Source: Sorex araneus
Taxonomy: Eukaryota > Chordata > Mammalia > Eulipotyphla > Soricidae
Direction: 5' to 3'
DNA length: 64,000 nt
Assembly: GCF_027595985.1 (NCBI RefSeq)
Contig: NC_073311.1
Coordinates: forward strand, 53,292,705 to 53,356,704
Positions 52,239 to 62,099 of this stretch are shown here, one piece after another. Numbering within the stretch: the first letter of the stretch is position 1; each line of letters begins with the position of its first letter. The position numbers and the translations under genes are program-made. Below the pieces are notes generated by a model. It worked only from the letters and a program-made list of their open reading frames with translations, ran no database searches and was not told the DNA's origin.

Positions 52239-52417
52239 TGGGGCTGGAGTGATAGCACAGCGGGTAGGGCATTTGCCTTGCATGCGGCTGACCCGGGTTC
52301 AATTCCCAGCATCCCATATGGTCCCCCAAGCACCGCAGGGAGTAATTACTGACTACAGAGCCAGGAGTAACCCTGTGCATCACTGGGTGTAACCCAAAAA
52401 GCAAACAAAAAGAAAAA
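52239..52417 (+). repeat. SINE-A, first of two at one target
   Basis: Preceded by AAGAAGGGAACCATG and followed by AAGAAGGGAACCGTG. Consensus promoter boxes; tail AAAAAGCAAACAAAAAGAAAAAA. Confidence 0.95.
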
Positions 52418-52431
52418 AAGAAGGGAACCGT

Positions 52432-52606
52432 GGGGCTGGAGTGATAGCACAGCAGGTAAGGGCATTTGCCTTGCACGCGGCTGGCCCGGGTTCGATTCTC
52501 AGCATCCCATATGGTCCCCCGAGCACCGCCAGGAGTAATTCCTGAGTGCATGAACCAGGAGTAACCCCTGTGCATTGCCAGGTGTGATAAAAAAATAAAT
52601 CAATAA
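52432..52606 (+). repeat. SINE-A, second of two at one target
   Basis: Preceded by AAGAAGGGAACCGTG and followed by AAGAAGGGAACTGTG. Carries the CATGAACCAGGAG body variant and a GTGTGATAAAAAAATAAATC tail, unlike the first copy. Confidence 0.95.
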
Positions 52607-52667
52607 AAAGAAGGGAACTGTGTTCCAAATCCCTGGAAATAGCGATCGAATGTCAGTGCAGTTTCTT

Positions 52668-52792
52668 TGCCTCAGTCTTGAGCTCCTTGTCTGTGAAATG
52701 GGACTGGTGGTGTCTTAGCTTGCGGGGCAGTGGCGGAAATGAGCAGTAACTCACAGGGAACAGCTTGCCCAGGGCTGTTGCGGGAAATAGAG
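52668..52792 (+). repeat. MIR fragment
   Basis: TGCCTCAGTCTTGAGCTCCTTGTCTGTGAAATGGGACTGG, then a degraded stretch to AACAGCTTGCCCAGGGC. Only 130 bases from exon 3. Confidence 0.65.
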
Positions 52793-52921
52793 ACGCGGGT
52801 GGCTGCCGGCTGCTCTGGTCGGGGGCAGCATGTGGCGAGGGGTTGTTACGTGCCCCGGTCCTGCGATTCACGCCTGGCTACCCCCGCCGCACCTGAGCTG
52901 GTCCTTCTCTCTGCTCCGCAG

Positions 52922-53079
52922 GGCTGTTGAGCGGCCAGACCTCGCCGACGAATGCCAGGCTGGAGAAGCTGGACTCCCAGCAGGTGCTGCAGCTGTGTCT
53001 CCGCTACCAGGACCACCTGCACCAGTGCGCCGAGGCCGTGGCTTTCGACCAGAACGCACTGGTGAAGCGGATCAAGGAG
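52922..53079 (+). CDS. BORCS5: BORCS5 coding exon 3, residues 68-120
   Basis: Acceptor CTCTCTGCTCCGCAG|GG and donor AAGGAG|gtaacg bound a 158-base exon. It starts in phase 1, completing the G|GG codon of Gly68, and ends in phase 0 after Glu120. It encodes [20 protein letters not shown] followed by a helical stretch ([20 protein letters not shown]) and ends [11 protein letters not shown]. The heptad-like leucines and the Gln/His-rich helix form the start of the alpha-helical BORC-assembly region of BORCS5. By memory, the only difference from human in this exon is Arg for Lys at position 80. The remaining ~76 residues should come from a last exon beginning in phase 0 that is not in this window. 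An open frame running into intron 3 (to 53184) is intronic read-through. Confidence 0.95.
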
Positions 53080-53332
53080 GTAACGGCCCGAGACGCACGC
53101 GCGCTGCCCGATCGTTGCCTGTGGTTCCTGGGGCCCTGCCCCGCGGCTGGTGAGCCCGTCCCTCGGAGAGTCGTCAGGGTCTAAGCCGGGGCGTCGGCTC
53201 CCCTTGATGCAGGCAGCGTTGTGCCTTCCGTAGCAGCAGCAGGAGCTGGCGAGAGGGAAAGGCTCGGGGAACTGGACTGGTAGGGCTCTGGGTCACCACT
53301 TCCCGTGCCCAGGAGAGTTGCTGTCTTTGTCT

Positions 53333-53396
53333 TCATTGCAGATAACACATTCCCCACTTTGCAGATGCGGAAACTGAGGCCACTCGTGGCAATGCC
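53333..53396 (-). repeat. MIR core fragment
   Basis: CACATTCCCCACTTTGCAGATGCGGAAACTGAGGCC is the antisense form of the MIR/L2 core. Confidence 0.65.
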
Positions 53397-53807
53397 CCCT
53401 GACCCCACCCCACCAAAGACTTCGGAGTAAATGGCTTGCTGTCTGTCTTCCAGGCCACTGGCTGTTTCTGCTCCGAAACTCGTTCTTGACCCTCCCGTAG
53501 TCTGGCATCCTTCCCAAAGGGAGCCGCACTGCAGTGTCAGCCACTGTTCCCGCGCGGTGACGCTGCCTGGTTGGGTAGAAGTGATGCCACTCACCCACCC
53601 ACGAGGTGCCCCCAGGTGAAGGTACTCGCCAGCCGGCAGAGCCCAGGCGAGTGTCGGTGATGGTCAGGGACATACGTGTACCTTTGACATGCTTCCGGGA
53701 GCACCATGGTATAAGTAAACACCTTTTTATTTATTTTTAAAAATTATTTTTATTAATTAATGATTTTTTAATTAATTATTTTTCATGACAGTTTTGAACT
53801 TTGTTTT

Positions 53808-54228
53808 TTTTTAAAGACGTTTTACTGGGTCACCCTGAGATGCGGTTACTTGCATGATTGTGTTTCAGTCACACAATGCTCGAGCACCCATCCCTCCACC
53901 CGTGCACATTTTCCACCAGCGTTGTTCCCAGTGCCCCTCCCGCCACCCCCACCGACCCCACTCGCTGCCTCTGTGGCAGGTACCATCCTTCTTACTGTCT
54001 CTCTGATTGGAGGCACTGTGGTTTGCAGTACAGATACTCAGAGGCCTTTGTGTTTGGCCTTTGGTCTACTCCCAGCACACATCTCCCGTCCCGGGCGATC
54101 CCTCCGATCATCATTTACTTCGTGGTTCCTTCTCCGTCCCAACTGCCTTTTTCCCCCAGTATGGAGGGCCCGTGTCCCATCCATGGTGTGACCCTCCTGG
54201 CCCTTATCTCTGCTGCCCTTAGGTTAAA
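53808..54228 (-). mobile_element. 5'-truncated LINE 3' end, probably L1
   Basis: CACAATGCTCGAGCACCCATCCCTCCACCCGTGCACATTTTCCACC, then the C-rich block and CTGCCTCTGTGGCAGGTACCATCC. More changed than the 17- and 30-kb copies. Preceded by an AT-rich stretch. Confidence 0.72.
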
Positions 54229-54252
54229 CACCTTTTTAAAAGTTTTCAATTA

Positions 54253-54430
54253 GGGGCCGGAGCGATAGCACAGCGGGTAGGGCGTTTGCCTTGCACGCGG
54301 CCGACCTGGGTTCGATCCCCGGCATCCCATATGGTCCCCCAAGCACTGCCAGGAGTAATTCCTGAGTGCAAAGCCAGGAGTAACCCCTGAGCATCGCTGG
54401 GTGTGACCCAAAAAGCAAAAAAAAAAAAAA
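54253..54430 (+). repeat. SINE-A, full length, young
   Basis: Perfect 15-bp duplication AAAAGTTTTCAATTA at 54238-54252 and 54431-54445. Intact promoter boxes and a pure A-tail. Confidence 0.97.
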
Positions 54431-54460
54431 AAAAGTTTTCAATTAAAGATGGATTTGTAG

Positions 54461-54650
54461 GGGCCGGAGTGATAGCACAGCGGGTAGGGCATTTGCCTTG
54501 CACACGGCCGACCTGCCGACCTGGGTTCGATCCCCGGCATCCCATATGGTCCCCCAAGCACCACCAGGAGTAATTCCTGAGTGAAAAGCCAGGAGTAACC
54601 CCTGTGCATTGCTGGGTGTGACCCAAAAAGAAAAAAAAAAAAAAAAAAAA
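54461..54650 (+). repeat. SINE-A, full length, with 8-bp internal duplication
   Basis: Perfect duplication GATGGATTTGTAG at 54448-54460 and 54651-54663. CCGACCTG is doubled just before the B box, which changes the A-to-B box spacing. Lies 15 bases after the previous copy in the same orientation. Confidence 0.97.
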
Positions 54651-54663
54651 GATGGATTTGTAG

Positions 54664-55020
54664 TCCCAAGGGTTTAAAGCTGCATGTGGTCTCCTGGCTC
54701 TCGGGGACCGCGCCCCGGGCTCCAGCACTTCCCCTCCCCGCCCCCCCCCCCCCCGTCCCCCTCATTTCTAGAGTTGTCCTAACACGTGTCTGCACGCTCA
54801 GAGACTCGCTCAGGGACCTCAGGCCACCGTCTTCCTGGTGACAGCTCTTGCTTGGCGCACGGCTTGTCCTGACCCGGTCGCCATGGAGGAAGGTCCCAGA
54901 GGGCCAGGCGACCCTGAGCAGAGGTTGAGGAACAGCCGAGAGCAGACTGGGGGGCGTCTGCTTCTCGTGGACGGAGCCACCGGGGTGCCTGGCTGCGCTC
55001 ACAGATGTTGCAGAGAGACC
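54664..55020 (+). other. Unique intron
   Basis: A C14 run (54740-54755) and GC-rich DNA. No gene or repeat recognised. Confidence 0.5.
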
Positions 55021-55028
55021 AGAGGGTT

Positions 55029-55207
55029 TTTTTTTTATTTTCTTTTGTCTTATTATTATTATTTTTTAATATTTGGGGCCATGTTTGGTGATGCTCAGGG
55101 GTTACTCCTGGCGGTGCCCAGGGGACCACATGGGATGCCGGGAATCGAACCCAGGTGGGTCGTGTGCAAGGCAAGTGTCCTCCCCGATGCAGTATCTCTC
55201 CGGCCCG
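55029..55207 (-). repeat. SINE-A with internal deletion
   Basis: GGGGTTACTCCTGGCGGTGCCCAGG shows the same short-repeat deletion of the CTCTGCACTCAGGAATTACTCC block as the 47.1-kb copy. Flanked by CCAGAGG(G)TTTT on both sides. Confidence 0.92.
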
Positions 55208-56430
55208 CCAGAGGTTTTCCACGGGGCCAGTGTGCCCGAGCTGACCTCTCCCGTGCTGGGAAGGTGCTCTCGGGAGGAGGGAGGGGCTCTGGCGTGAGCT
55301 CTCTGTTCACGCAGTGCGGGGGCCCGGGCTCGGACCCAGGTCCACAGTGCCCACCATGTGCCCTGCCATGGGGCCGCGTCCCGGGCAGCCGTGCTGGCAG
55401 GCTCAGTGCTTCCCTTGGTCCCCGGGCCCCAGACATCCCTCTGCAGCCGCTCAGAGGACAGTGGGGCGTGCCGGGCAGCTCACACAGTCATTCCCGAAAC
55501 CCAGTGATGCAATCCGCATTCTTGAGGTCCGGGGATGGCTCCATTTTTTCTGGAAAACCCAAGTTAAAAAAAAAAAAATACGGCCCTTTCCTGAGACCTT
55601 CCTCCGCCTCATCTGAGCAAAGGAAACCGGGTCACTTCAGAATGTCCAGTATGTGGCAATCGACGCCACCGGGCCCGTGGGGCAATTCATGAGAGCACTG
55701 GCGACAGCCTGCCCATTGTCTGGCCCTTGCGAAACAGGAAGTGGCCGTGGACTAGGCAGCTGGAGTGGGCGTGGAAGGTTCCAGAAGGAAGCAGGCTACA
55801 GTTCTCCCTGGCGCTCTCCCGAGTACAGATCTAGGCTGCCGTCTCCGTCCCTAGGACCCCGGCCCGTGTCGTCTGATAGTCACATTCACCCGTTGACATT
55901 CATAGGTTCTTGTTTCCATTAGGGGCCGAAATGATGCCCCCTCTGCCCACCCTGCCCCCCACAGATCACACTTCAGAGCCGTCTTCCCGGACTGTGCGGT
56001 TTCCTCTGACGGGGGGGACTGTGGACTGGAAACGTCTCTGGCTTTCCCAGCCCGGGGCTGAGGCCCTAGCACGGTGTGGTGGCGCAAGGTGTCCTGGGGT
56101 CCGGTCGGGCTCCGGCAGGCCTGGCTCTGAGGGTCTTCTCTGCGAGGGCTGACGCTGGTCTCCCATGGACGGGGGCACCCGAGGGACACGCCACCCCACA
56201 CCTGCCTGCGAGAACGCCAGCCCCGCCCAGCCGCTGTGGGCCCTGGCGGCCCGGCCTCCGCCTCGGAGTGTGCGCCGAGCTTGTCACTCGTGAACTGCAG
56301 AGCAGAGTGACCGCGCAGCTGCCCTGGAGACTGGAAACGTGGGTTTGAATACAGCGCTCCTGGCAGGCCGTGCCAGTGAATGGCACGGGCGTGGCGTGGG
56401 CCTGGTGTACGCGTGGGTGTACACATGACG
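55208..56430 (+). other. GC-rich unique intron
   Basis: No gene or interspersed repeat recognised. Confidence 0.5.
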
Positions 56431-56434
56431 TAGG

Positions 56435-56485
56435 CGTGTTGTAGGCATGTTGTAGGCATGTTGTAGGCATGTTGTAGGCATGGTG
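56435..56485 (+). repeat. 11-bp tandem repeat (GTTGTAGGCAT), about 4 units
   Basis: Four consecutive near-perfect units. A preceding ACGTAGGCGT and a following GGTGTGG are degenerate ends. Confidence 0.95.
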
Positions 56486-56521
56486 TGGCTCTGGAGGAAA
56501 GCACATGAAGCCCAGTATGAA

Positions 56522-56668
56522 AATTTGTTTTGTTTTGTTTGTGGTTTTTGAGCACCCGGTGATGCTTAGGGGTTACTCCTGGCTCTGTGCTCAGGAATTA
56601 ACTCTTGCGGGTGCTCGGGGGACCACACAGGGTGCCAGGGATTTAGCCCGAGTCGGCCACATGCATGT
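56522..56668 (-). repeat. SINE-A, head truncated
   Basis: TTTTGTTTTGTTTGTGGTTTTTGAGCACCCGGTGATGC to GTCGGCCACATGCATG; the promoter boxes are partly lost. Confidence 0.88.
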
Positions 56669-57025
56669 ATTCCATGTGTTCTGTGTGTTCCATGTGTTCT
56701 GTGTATTCTGGTGCGGCTGGGCTCATCTGACGGGTGGATGCTGGTCACTGAAAGCGCCCCATAAGAGTGGCCTTGAGCTCCCCAGAGAGGTGCTTTTGCT
56801 CTTGCATCCCTTGCAGGGGGAGAGGCGTGGCGCGTGGGACTCGGGCACGCACTCCCAGAAGCCGTCATGGCACGCAGAACTCAGGTGGCCGCCACGTGTC
56901 CCGTGTGTGGTGACGGGTGGCAGCCCGCCGTGGTGTGGCTCCTGGAAGCCTGTGTCCACGTGGGTCCCCTGTGTAAGAGCGAGGCCGCAGGGAGAGTCAC
57001 ACAGGAGGGAGGGAGGAGGCCAGAG
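56669..57025 (+). other. Unique intron
   Basis: TTCCATGTGTTCTGTG is repeated twice at 56670-56710. Otherwise unrecognised. Confidence 0.45.
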
Positions 57026-57029
57026 TAGC

Positions 57030-57190
57030 AGAGTGCAGGGGTGAGGGGGACAGAGCGTGTGTGGGGGCAGAGCACAGGGGTGAGGGAGGCAGAGTGCATG
57101 GGTAGGGGGGCAGAGTGAAGAGATGAGGGGGGCAGAGCACGGGGGTGAAGGGAGCAGAGCATGTGGGTAGGGGGGCAGAGTGCGGGGCAA
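57030..57190 (+). repeat. Minisatellite, unit about 23-26 bp, 7 copies
   Basis: GGGGGCAGAGTGCA(G/T)GGGTGAGG-type units; purine-rich with variable G-run lengths. Gives a Pro/Leu/Cys/His frame on the minus strand that is not a protein. Confidence 0.9.
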
Positions 57191-57930
57191 GGCGGGCAGC
57201 CATTCCAGCACCCGTAACCTCAGTGACCCCCCGCCCCCCCATTAGCTGTCCGGAGGGGACCTCACACAGGAGACGAGAAGGGGTGGGGGAGCAGCTGGTC
57301 TCCACTGAGGAGCCGTGGGTGGGGTCAGCTGGGCGGGGGGGCGGGGGGGGGGTGTCGAGGATGCTCACAGCCTGCAGGGGTCTGGGCAGGGTGTGGTACT
57401 GGCCTGTGATGTGAATGAAACCCTGTCACAACAGCTTTGTAAATCCCAGTGCCTGAAATAAAAACAAACGTTCTCGATTGGGAGGGAAAGGAAAGGTGCC
57501 TGGTGTCATCAGCGCGACTGTGCGTGCAGGGCTGGAGGCGGGAGGGGTGTTCCGGCGCGCCGGGTGCTGGCTTGCCTTGTTGCAGCCGGAACGCTGCAGG
57601 AGCCAGGAGTAAGCCCTGAGCCCCGCCGGGGTGGCCTCAGGACCGCAGAGAAGGCGCTGCTGGTCCCCGGAGAGGCTCCGAGGCTGGAGCACCTGCACTG
57701 CGTGTGGGATGCCCAGACTCAGTCTCCAGCACCTCACGGTCCCCTGAGTACCAAGCCTGGAGTAGCTCAACAAACCAACACAATAGCACCACCGGGATCA
57801 AGCAGTGACATTTGGGAACCTGGTTTTGAGCACCCCTGGCTCCCTTTGGGGGTTAATACCCGGTGATGCCAGTCTGACCCAAGATAGGCCAACCCAGCTT
57901 TCTTACCTTGGAAGGTGATGATGAGCCACA
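57191..57930 (+). other. Intron with an old SINE-A relic
   Basis: 57677-57775 (GAGGCTGGAGCACCTGCACTGCGTGTGGGATGCCC, GTCTCCAGCACCTCACGGTCCCCTGAG) follows SINE-A order in sense but is very old. G- and C-runs at 57227 and 57341. Confidence 0.45.
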
Positions 57931-57937
57931 CTTACTC

Positions 57938-58130
57938 CTTCCTTCCTTCCTTCCTTCCTTCCTTCCTTCCTTCCTTCCTTCCTTCCTTCCTTCCTTCCTT
58001 CCTTCCTTCCTTCCTTCCTTCCTTCCTTCCTTCCTTCCCTCCTCCCTCCCTCCCTCCCTCCCTCCCTCCCTCCCTCCCTCCTTCCTTCCTTCCTTCCTTC
58101 CTTCCCTCCCTCCTTCCTTCCTTCCTTTTT
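57938..58130 (+). repeat. (CCTT)n/(CCCT)n tract at a SINE tail
   Basis: Long CCTT run, a CCCT block, and CCTT again, passing through TTTTTTCTTTTTC and T-rich DNA into the antisense SINE-A. Confidence 0.95.
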
Positions 58131-58305
58131 TCTTTTTCTTTTTTTTTTTAATTTGTTTTTGTTTTGTTTTGGGGCCACACCTAGAGGTGCTCAGGGCTTA
58201 CTCCTAGCAGGCTGGGGACACCTTACATGGTTTCTGGGATTGGACCTGGGTCCGCCACGTGCGAGGCAAGCACCCTCCCCCCGCCGTACCATCCCTCGGG
58301 CCCCC
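58131..58305 (-). repeat. SINE-A, old
   Basis: TTTGGGGCCACACCTAGAGGTGCTCAGGG, ACTCCTAGCAGG, B box GGATTGGACCTGGG, head ACCATCCCTCGGGCCC. Confidence 0.82.
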
Positions 58306-59020
58306 GCACTGCCGCCATTCGTTAGGGCTACAGAACCTCACTGGGCCTCGCTGTGTTTCGGAACCGCTTTGGCAGGGCGTAGCCGGCATTGCCAGACGGA
58401 TTCTTCCTGCTCTTTGTGACTTTGGCTCATCTGGAAAAGGCGACCTGGGGTCGGCTGTCAGGAAGGTTCTGAGTCCAGGCCCGGCTCCAGGAGCAGCTGT
58501 GAATTATGTGTCTGCTGTAGCGTGGAAGAAGGAAGCGAAGGCACTTAGGCCTGTTATCTTAAAAAAAAAAAAAATTGGGAAAGCTCGAACACCCTTTTAT
58601 AGTGCGCAGTGCAGTGGATCTGAGTCTACTGACAGAGTTGTGCAAGCAATGCCAGCGCCTCGGAGCACATCACGGTCCTCCCCAGAGGCCCCGTCGGAAG
58701 GGCCCGCCCCCGGTCTGCTTCCTGCCTCTGGGAACGGCCTACCCCGGGCACGTCATGGAAATGGAGCCATGAACGTGGCCTGCTCCGCCTGCTCCTCGGA
58801 GCGTAGTGCTCCCGAGGCCGAGTGTCAGACTCATGTCCGCGTGTCGGCCCCTCCGTGCCTGGAGAGCACTGTGTCCTGACTGGCCATTTGCTTGCTCCGG
58901 GATGGACAGACGGGCTCCGCTCCTGAGTCCTTGTGGCGATGGACGCTTGTGCCCAAGTTCCGGTGTGAACCACGGTTTCGCGTCTCTTGTGCATATCCCT
59001 GATTCACACACTTAATTTAT
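58306..59020 (+). other. Unique intron
   Basis: A13 run at 58561-58574. No gene or interspersed repeat recognised. Confidence 0.5.
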
Positions 59021-59025
59021 CTGGC

Positions 59026-59272
59026 GGGGGTGGAGCAATAGCACAGCGGTTGGGCGTTTGCTTTTCACGCGGCCAACCCGGGTTTGATTCCTCCGCCCCT
59101 CTCGGAGAGCCCGGCAAGCTACTGAGAGTATTGCGCCCGCACGGCAGAGCCTGGCAAGCTACCCGTGTGTATTGGATATGCCAAAAACAGTAACAATAAG
59201 TCTCTCAATGAGAGACGTTACTGGTGCCCGCTCGAACAAATCGATGAGCAACGGGATGACAGTGACAGTGAT
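59026..59272 (+). repeat. SINE-B, full length
   Basis: GGGGGTGGAGCAATAGCACAGCGG head, B box GGGTTTGATTCC, tail GATGACAGTGACAGTG. ATTTATCTG occurs near both ends (59013 and 59271), a likely target duplication. Confidence 0.95.
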
Positions 59273-59474
59273 TTATCTGTGAAGGGACTGGTGGTTTGAC
59301 ACCACTGATAATTTTGAAATTTCTACAATGCACCGATAAAAGAAGACCCGGTTTTCCCAGAGGGAATGCAACTGTTTATCAGGGTGAGATGCTCAGATTA
59401 CCCTTGTGTCCAGAATTATGCGCGGCTAGAGCCTTATCCGCTGTACTATGTTTTTGGCCCGAGAACACATTTTA

Positions 59475-59586
59475 TTATTATTTTTTTAATTTATTTATTT
59501 ATTTTTAATTAGTGAATCACCGTGAGGGCACATTTACAGATTTATACACTTTTGTGCTTATGCTTCCCTCATACAAAGTTTGGGAA
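59475..59586 (-). mobile_element. Very short LINE 3' end with target duplication
   Basis: Only the last ~85 bases of the LINE plus tail remain: TTTTTAATTAGTGAATCACCGTGAGG to CTTATGCTTCCCTCATACAAAG. Flanked by CCGAGAACACATTTTA-type repeats starting at 59459 and 59587. Confidence 0.85.
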
Positions 59587-59911
59587 CCGAGAACACATTT
59601 TAAAAAGATAACGTCAGTCAAAATGTATCTGTAAACATTCCCAGGGATCCAAGCTGGCCGTCCTTCATGCAGGCGTGCACGCCAGCCCCAGGAGTTACCA
59701 CCTGGTCCCACACAAACGGCCTCCCTGGGTATTCTTCTTTGGGATGCTGCCGGGAGTTGCATCCAGGGCCCCTACACCTGCCAAGCAAGTGCCCCCCCCC
59801 CCCCGAGACAAGTCTCGGCCATCTCAAGCTCTGGGTATCAGTCCCGTATGAGTTTGGGGGAGATGCAAACATTTTCATCACTAAGCATGAGCCCCGCTCC
59901 CCCACCCCCGC

Positions 59912-59971
59912 CCCAGGAGTGACCCCTGAGCACGGAGCCAGGAGTAAGCCCTGAGCATGGCCGGTGTGCCC
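59912..59971 (+). repeat. SINE-A tail fragment
   Basis: CCCAGGAGTGACCCCTGAGCACGGAGCCAGGAGTAAGCCC and GAGCATGGCCGGTGTGCCC. Confidence 0.7.
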
Positions 59972-59985
59972 TTAACTCCTTGCTT

Positions 59986-60158
59986 AATTTTTTTTCTTTT
60001 TGGGTCACACCCGGCAATGCACAGGGGTTACTCCTGGCTCTGCACTCAGGAATTACTCCTGATGGTACTTGGGGGACCATATGGGATGCTGGGAATCAAA
60101 CCCGGGTCAGCTGCATGCAAGGTAAACGCCCTACCCGCTGTGCTATCGCTCCAGCCCC
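59986..60158 (-). repeat. SINE-A, full length, young
   Basis: Flanked by CTTGCTTAATTTT at 59980 and 60161. One A-for-C change in the A box complement leaves it readable. Confidence 0.95.
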
Positions 60159-60169
60159 ATCTTGCTTAA

Positions 60170-60650
60170 TTTTCGAAGAAACCGTCAGACCGTCCTTCAG
60201 CACAGCACCATTTTACATCCCCATCAGCCGAATGTGAGGGTTCCTGCGTCCCCGCCTCACTCCTTCGGGCCGTTGTCTCCTTTCTCCTGCAGCATCTCTC
60301 TGGCTCTGAGGAAAAGCTCCCCCGTGGGCTGATGCTGGCCGTTTGCCTGGCTCTGTTGCCTTACTGCGTCTCTTTGGAGAAATGCAGGATTTGCAGCCCC
60401 GGATTCCGCCCTCGGGACAGTGCGCGTTGCTCTGTGACTAGGAAGGTGAATGCTCAGGTTCAGAACAGAGGAAAGGATGAAGAGCAATGAGGGGCGGGGG
60501 GGAGTCGGAGCTGTGTGTATTTTTGAGTGTAGTCATATAATTCAGAATGTCTTTTGTTTAGTACCGTGAAAACCAGATCTCCGGCCGTATTGGGTGGAAT
60601 TTATTGTCTTGAGATAGCTTTCCATTTTTGTTTTTTTTTGAGGGGAGTCG
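60170..60650 (+). other. Unique intron
   Basis: No gene or repeat recognised. Confidence 0.5.
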
Positions 60651-60654
60651 GTGG

Positions 60655-60935
60655 ATTTAGGGCCACACAGAGCTGTGCTCTGGGGGTTGCTCCCCACAGT
60701 GACCCGTGGACCACCTGGTGCTGAGGATGGGACCGGGGTCGGCCACATGCCTCAGGCCCCTGAGAAAAGCTCTGCTCACAGTCACCCAATTCTTGGGGTC
60801 CGGCTTTTCTACCCATCTGCAGACCACTCCTGGCCAGCCGAGGGGCCATGCGCAGTATCCTGGACTCAAACCCGGGTCGGCCACGGGCAGAGCCAGCACC
60901 CTTGCCCGCACTGTCTTTCCTGCCCGCCCTGCCGC
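60655..60935 (-). repeat. Two very old SINE-A remnants
   Basis: 60658-60760 (GGGCCACACAGAGCTGTGCTCTGGGGG, GGACCGGGGTCGGCCACATGC) and 60818-60935 (CAGACCACTCCTGGCCAGC, CTCAAACCCGGGTCGGCCACGGGC). Confidence 0.45.
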
Positions 60936-61350
60936 TTGGTCACTTTGACCAGGAAGAGCCCATTCTGTGTCAGTGTTACCCATTACGTGTGGGGGCTCAG
61001 AAAGTTTTTGCCATCCAAAGAGAGAGGGAGGCTGGGCTGGTGGGGAGTCAGGCGAGGATGGGGCCCCGAGATTCGCTGGGTCGAGCCCACACAGCTGCTC
61101 CTCTGCACCCCTGTGCCCCTCCGACGCCTCCCCGGAAGCGGCAGAGAAGCAGCACCCAGGGAGGCGGGGAGCTGCTGAGAAAAATCCCGTCTGACAGGGA
61201 CCTCGCTGGCGGTGGGACAAGGAGCCCAGCGGAGGGACGCGAGTTGGAGTGGGGCAGGACTGAAACCCGGTCATGAACCACCTTGTCACTGTGTCTCTCC
61301 TGTGATTCAGTTAGAAGGGAGGAAGGTAATTAGTCTTAAGTCCTTAAGCC
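60936..61350 (+). other. Unique intron
   Basis: No gene or repeat recognised. Confidence 0.5.
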
Positions 61351-61355
61351 TTTTT

Positions 61356-61518
61356 CTTTTTTTTTTTTTGCTTTTTGGGTCACACCCAGCGATGCTCAGG
61401 GGTTACTCCTGGCTCTGCACTCAGGAATTACTCCTGGCGGTGCTTGGGGGACCATATGGGATGCCGGGGATCGAACCCGGGTCGGCCGTGTGCAAGGCAA
61501 ACGCCCTACCCACTGTGT
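61356..61518 (-). repeat. SINE-A, 5'-truncated, young
   Basis: Stops at CTACCCACTGTGT, lacking the first ~16 bases. Flanked by TTAAGCCTTTTT (61344 and 61519). Confidence 0.95.
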
Positions 61519-61724
61519 TAAGCCTTTTTTTTAAAATTTTTTTTTTTAATTTTTTTGCTTTAAGCCTCTCACAGAATCTCTAGAATTCAGGAAGAGACGG
61601 GCCACGGCCTCCATCCATCGGGACTGAGATGGGGTTCGCGGAGGGACACGGTGACCTGCTCATTTCCCTTCTGATCTGTGAAACGTTTTAAAACTTGTTT
61701 CTAGCCATCTTTTATTGGTGTGGG

Positions 61725-61872
61725 GGGCCTGGGGGGCTCAGGTGCGGTGGTAGTCAGGGCCTACGCCCGGGGTCTGCGCTCAGGGATCCCTCGTGGTGGG
61801 GACTCGGGAGATCCTGGGATGCCGGGGATGGCTCAAGACCCCGCGCCCGACCCGCTGTGCTCGAGGGCCCCT
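61725..61872 (-). repeat. SINE-A, very old
   Basis: GGTAGTCAGGGCCTACGCCC, GCTCAGGGATCCCTCGTGG, GGATGCCGGGGATGG, CCGCTGTGCTCGAGGGCCCC in order. Confidence 0.6.
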
Positions 61873-62099
61873 TTCACCGCTTGCCTCTTTAAACTCACAG
61901 TGACAGCCTCCGGCCTAAGTGCCAGCGCCACTGTATGTGGCCATACGTGTCAACACATGTCTTTCCTAGAGTACGGTTTTTCATGGAGACTCTGCCGGGG
62001 ATATTGGCGCTCAGGACAGATCATCTTTACCGGGCAGGGAGAGAGCACCGCTGGGAGGGCGCCCGCCGCGCACACCGCCCTGGGCTGGGCCCTGAGCCC

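Larger units (their letters stand above)
4357..52921 (+). other. BORCS5: BORCS5 intron 2 (48,565 bp)
   Basis: The intron runs from donor gtaggg (4357) to acceptor TCTCTGCTCCGCAG (52908-52921). No nested gene is evident. Its content is mostly SINE-A and SINE-B copies, truncated LINE ends, minisatellites, and GC-rich unique blocks at about 14.4-16.1, 29.5-36.8 and 46-49 kb. Confidence 0.9.

Noticed and set aside
52927-53184. Alternative BORCS5 end by read-through of the exon 3 donor
   Set aside because: A consensus donor with the correct phase lies at 53080; the extra 35 residues are intronic and unlike the family.
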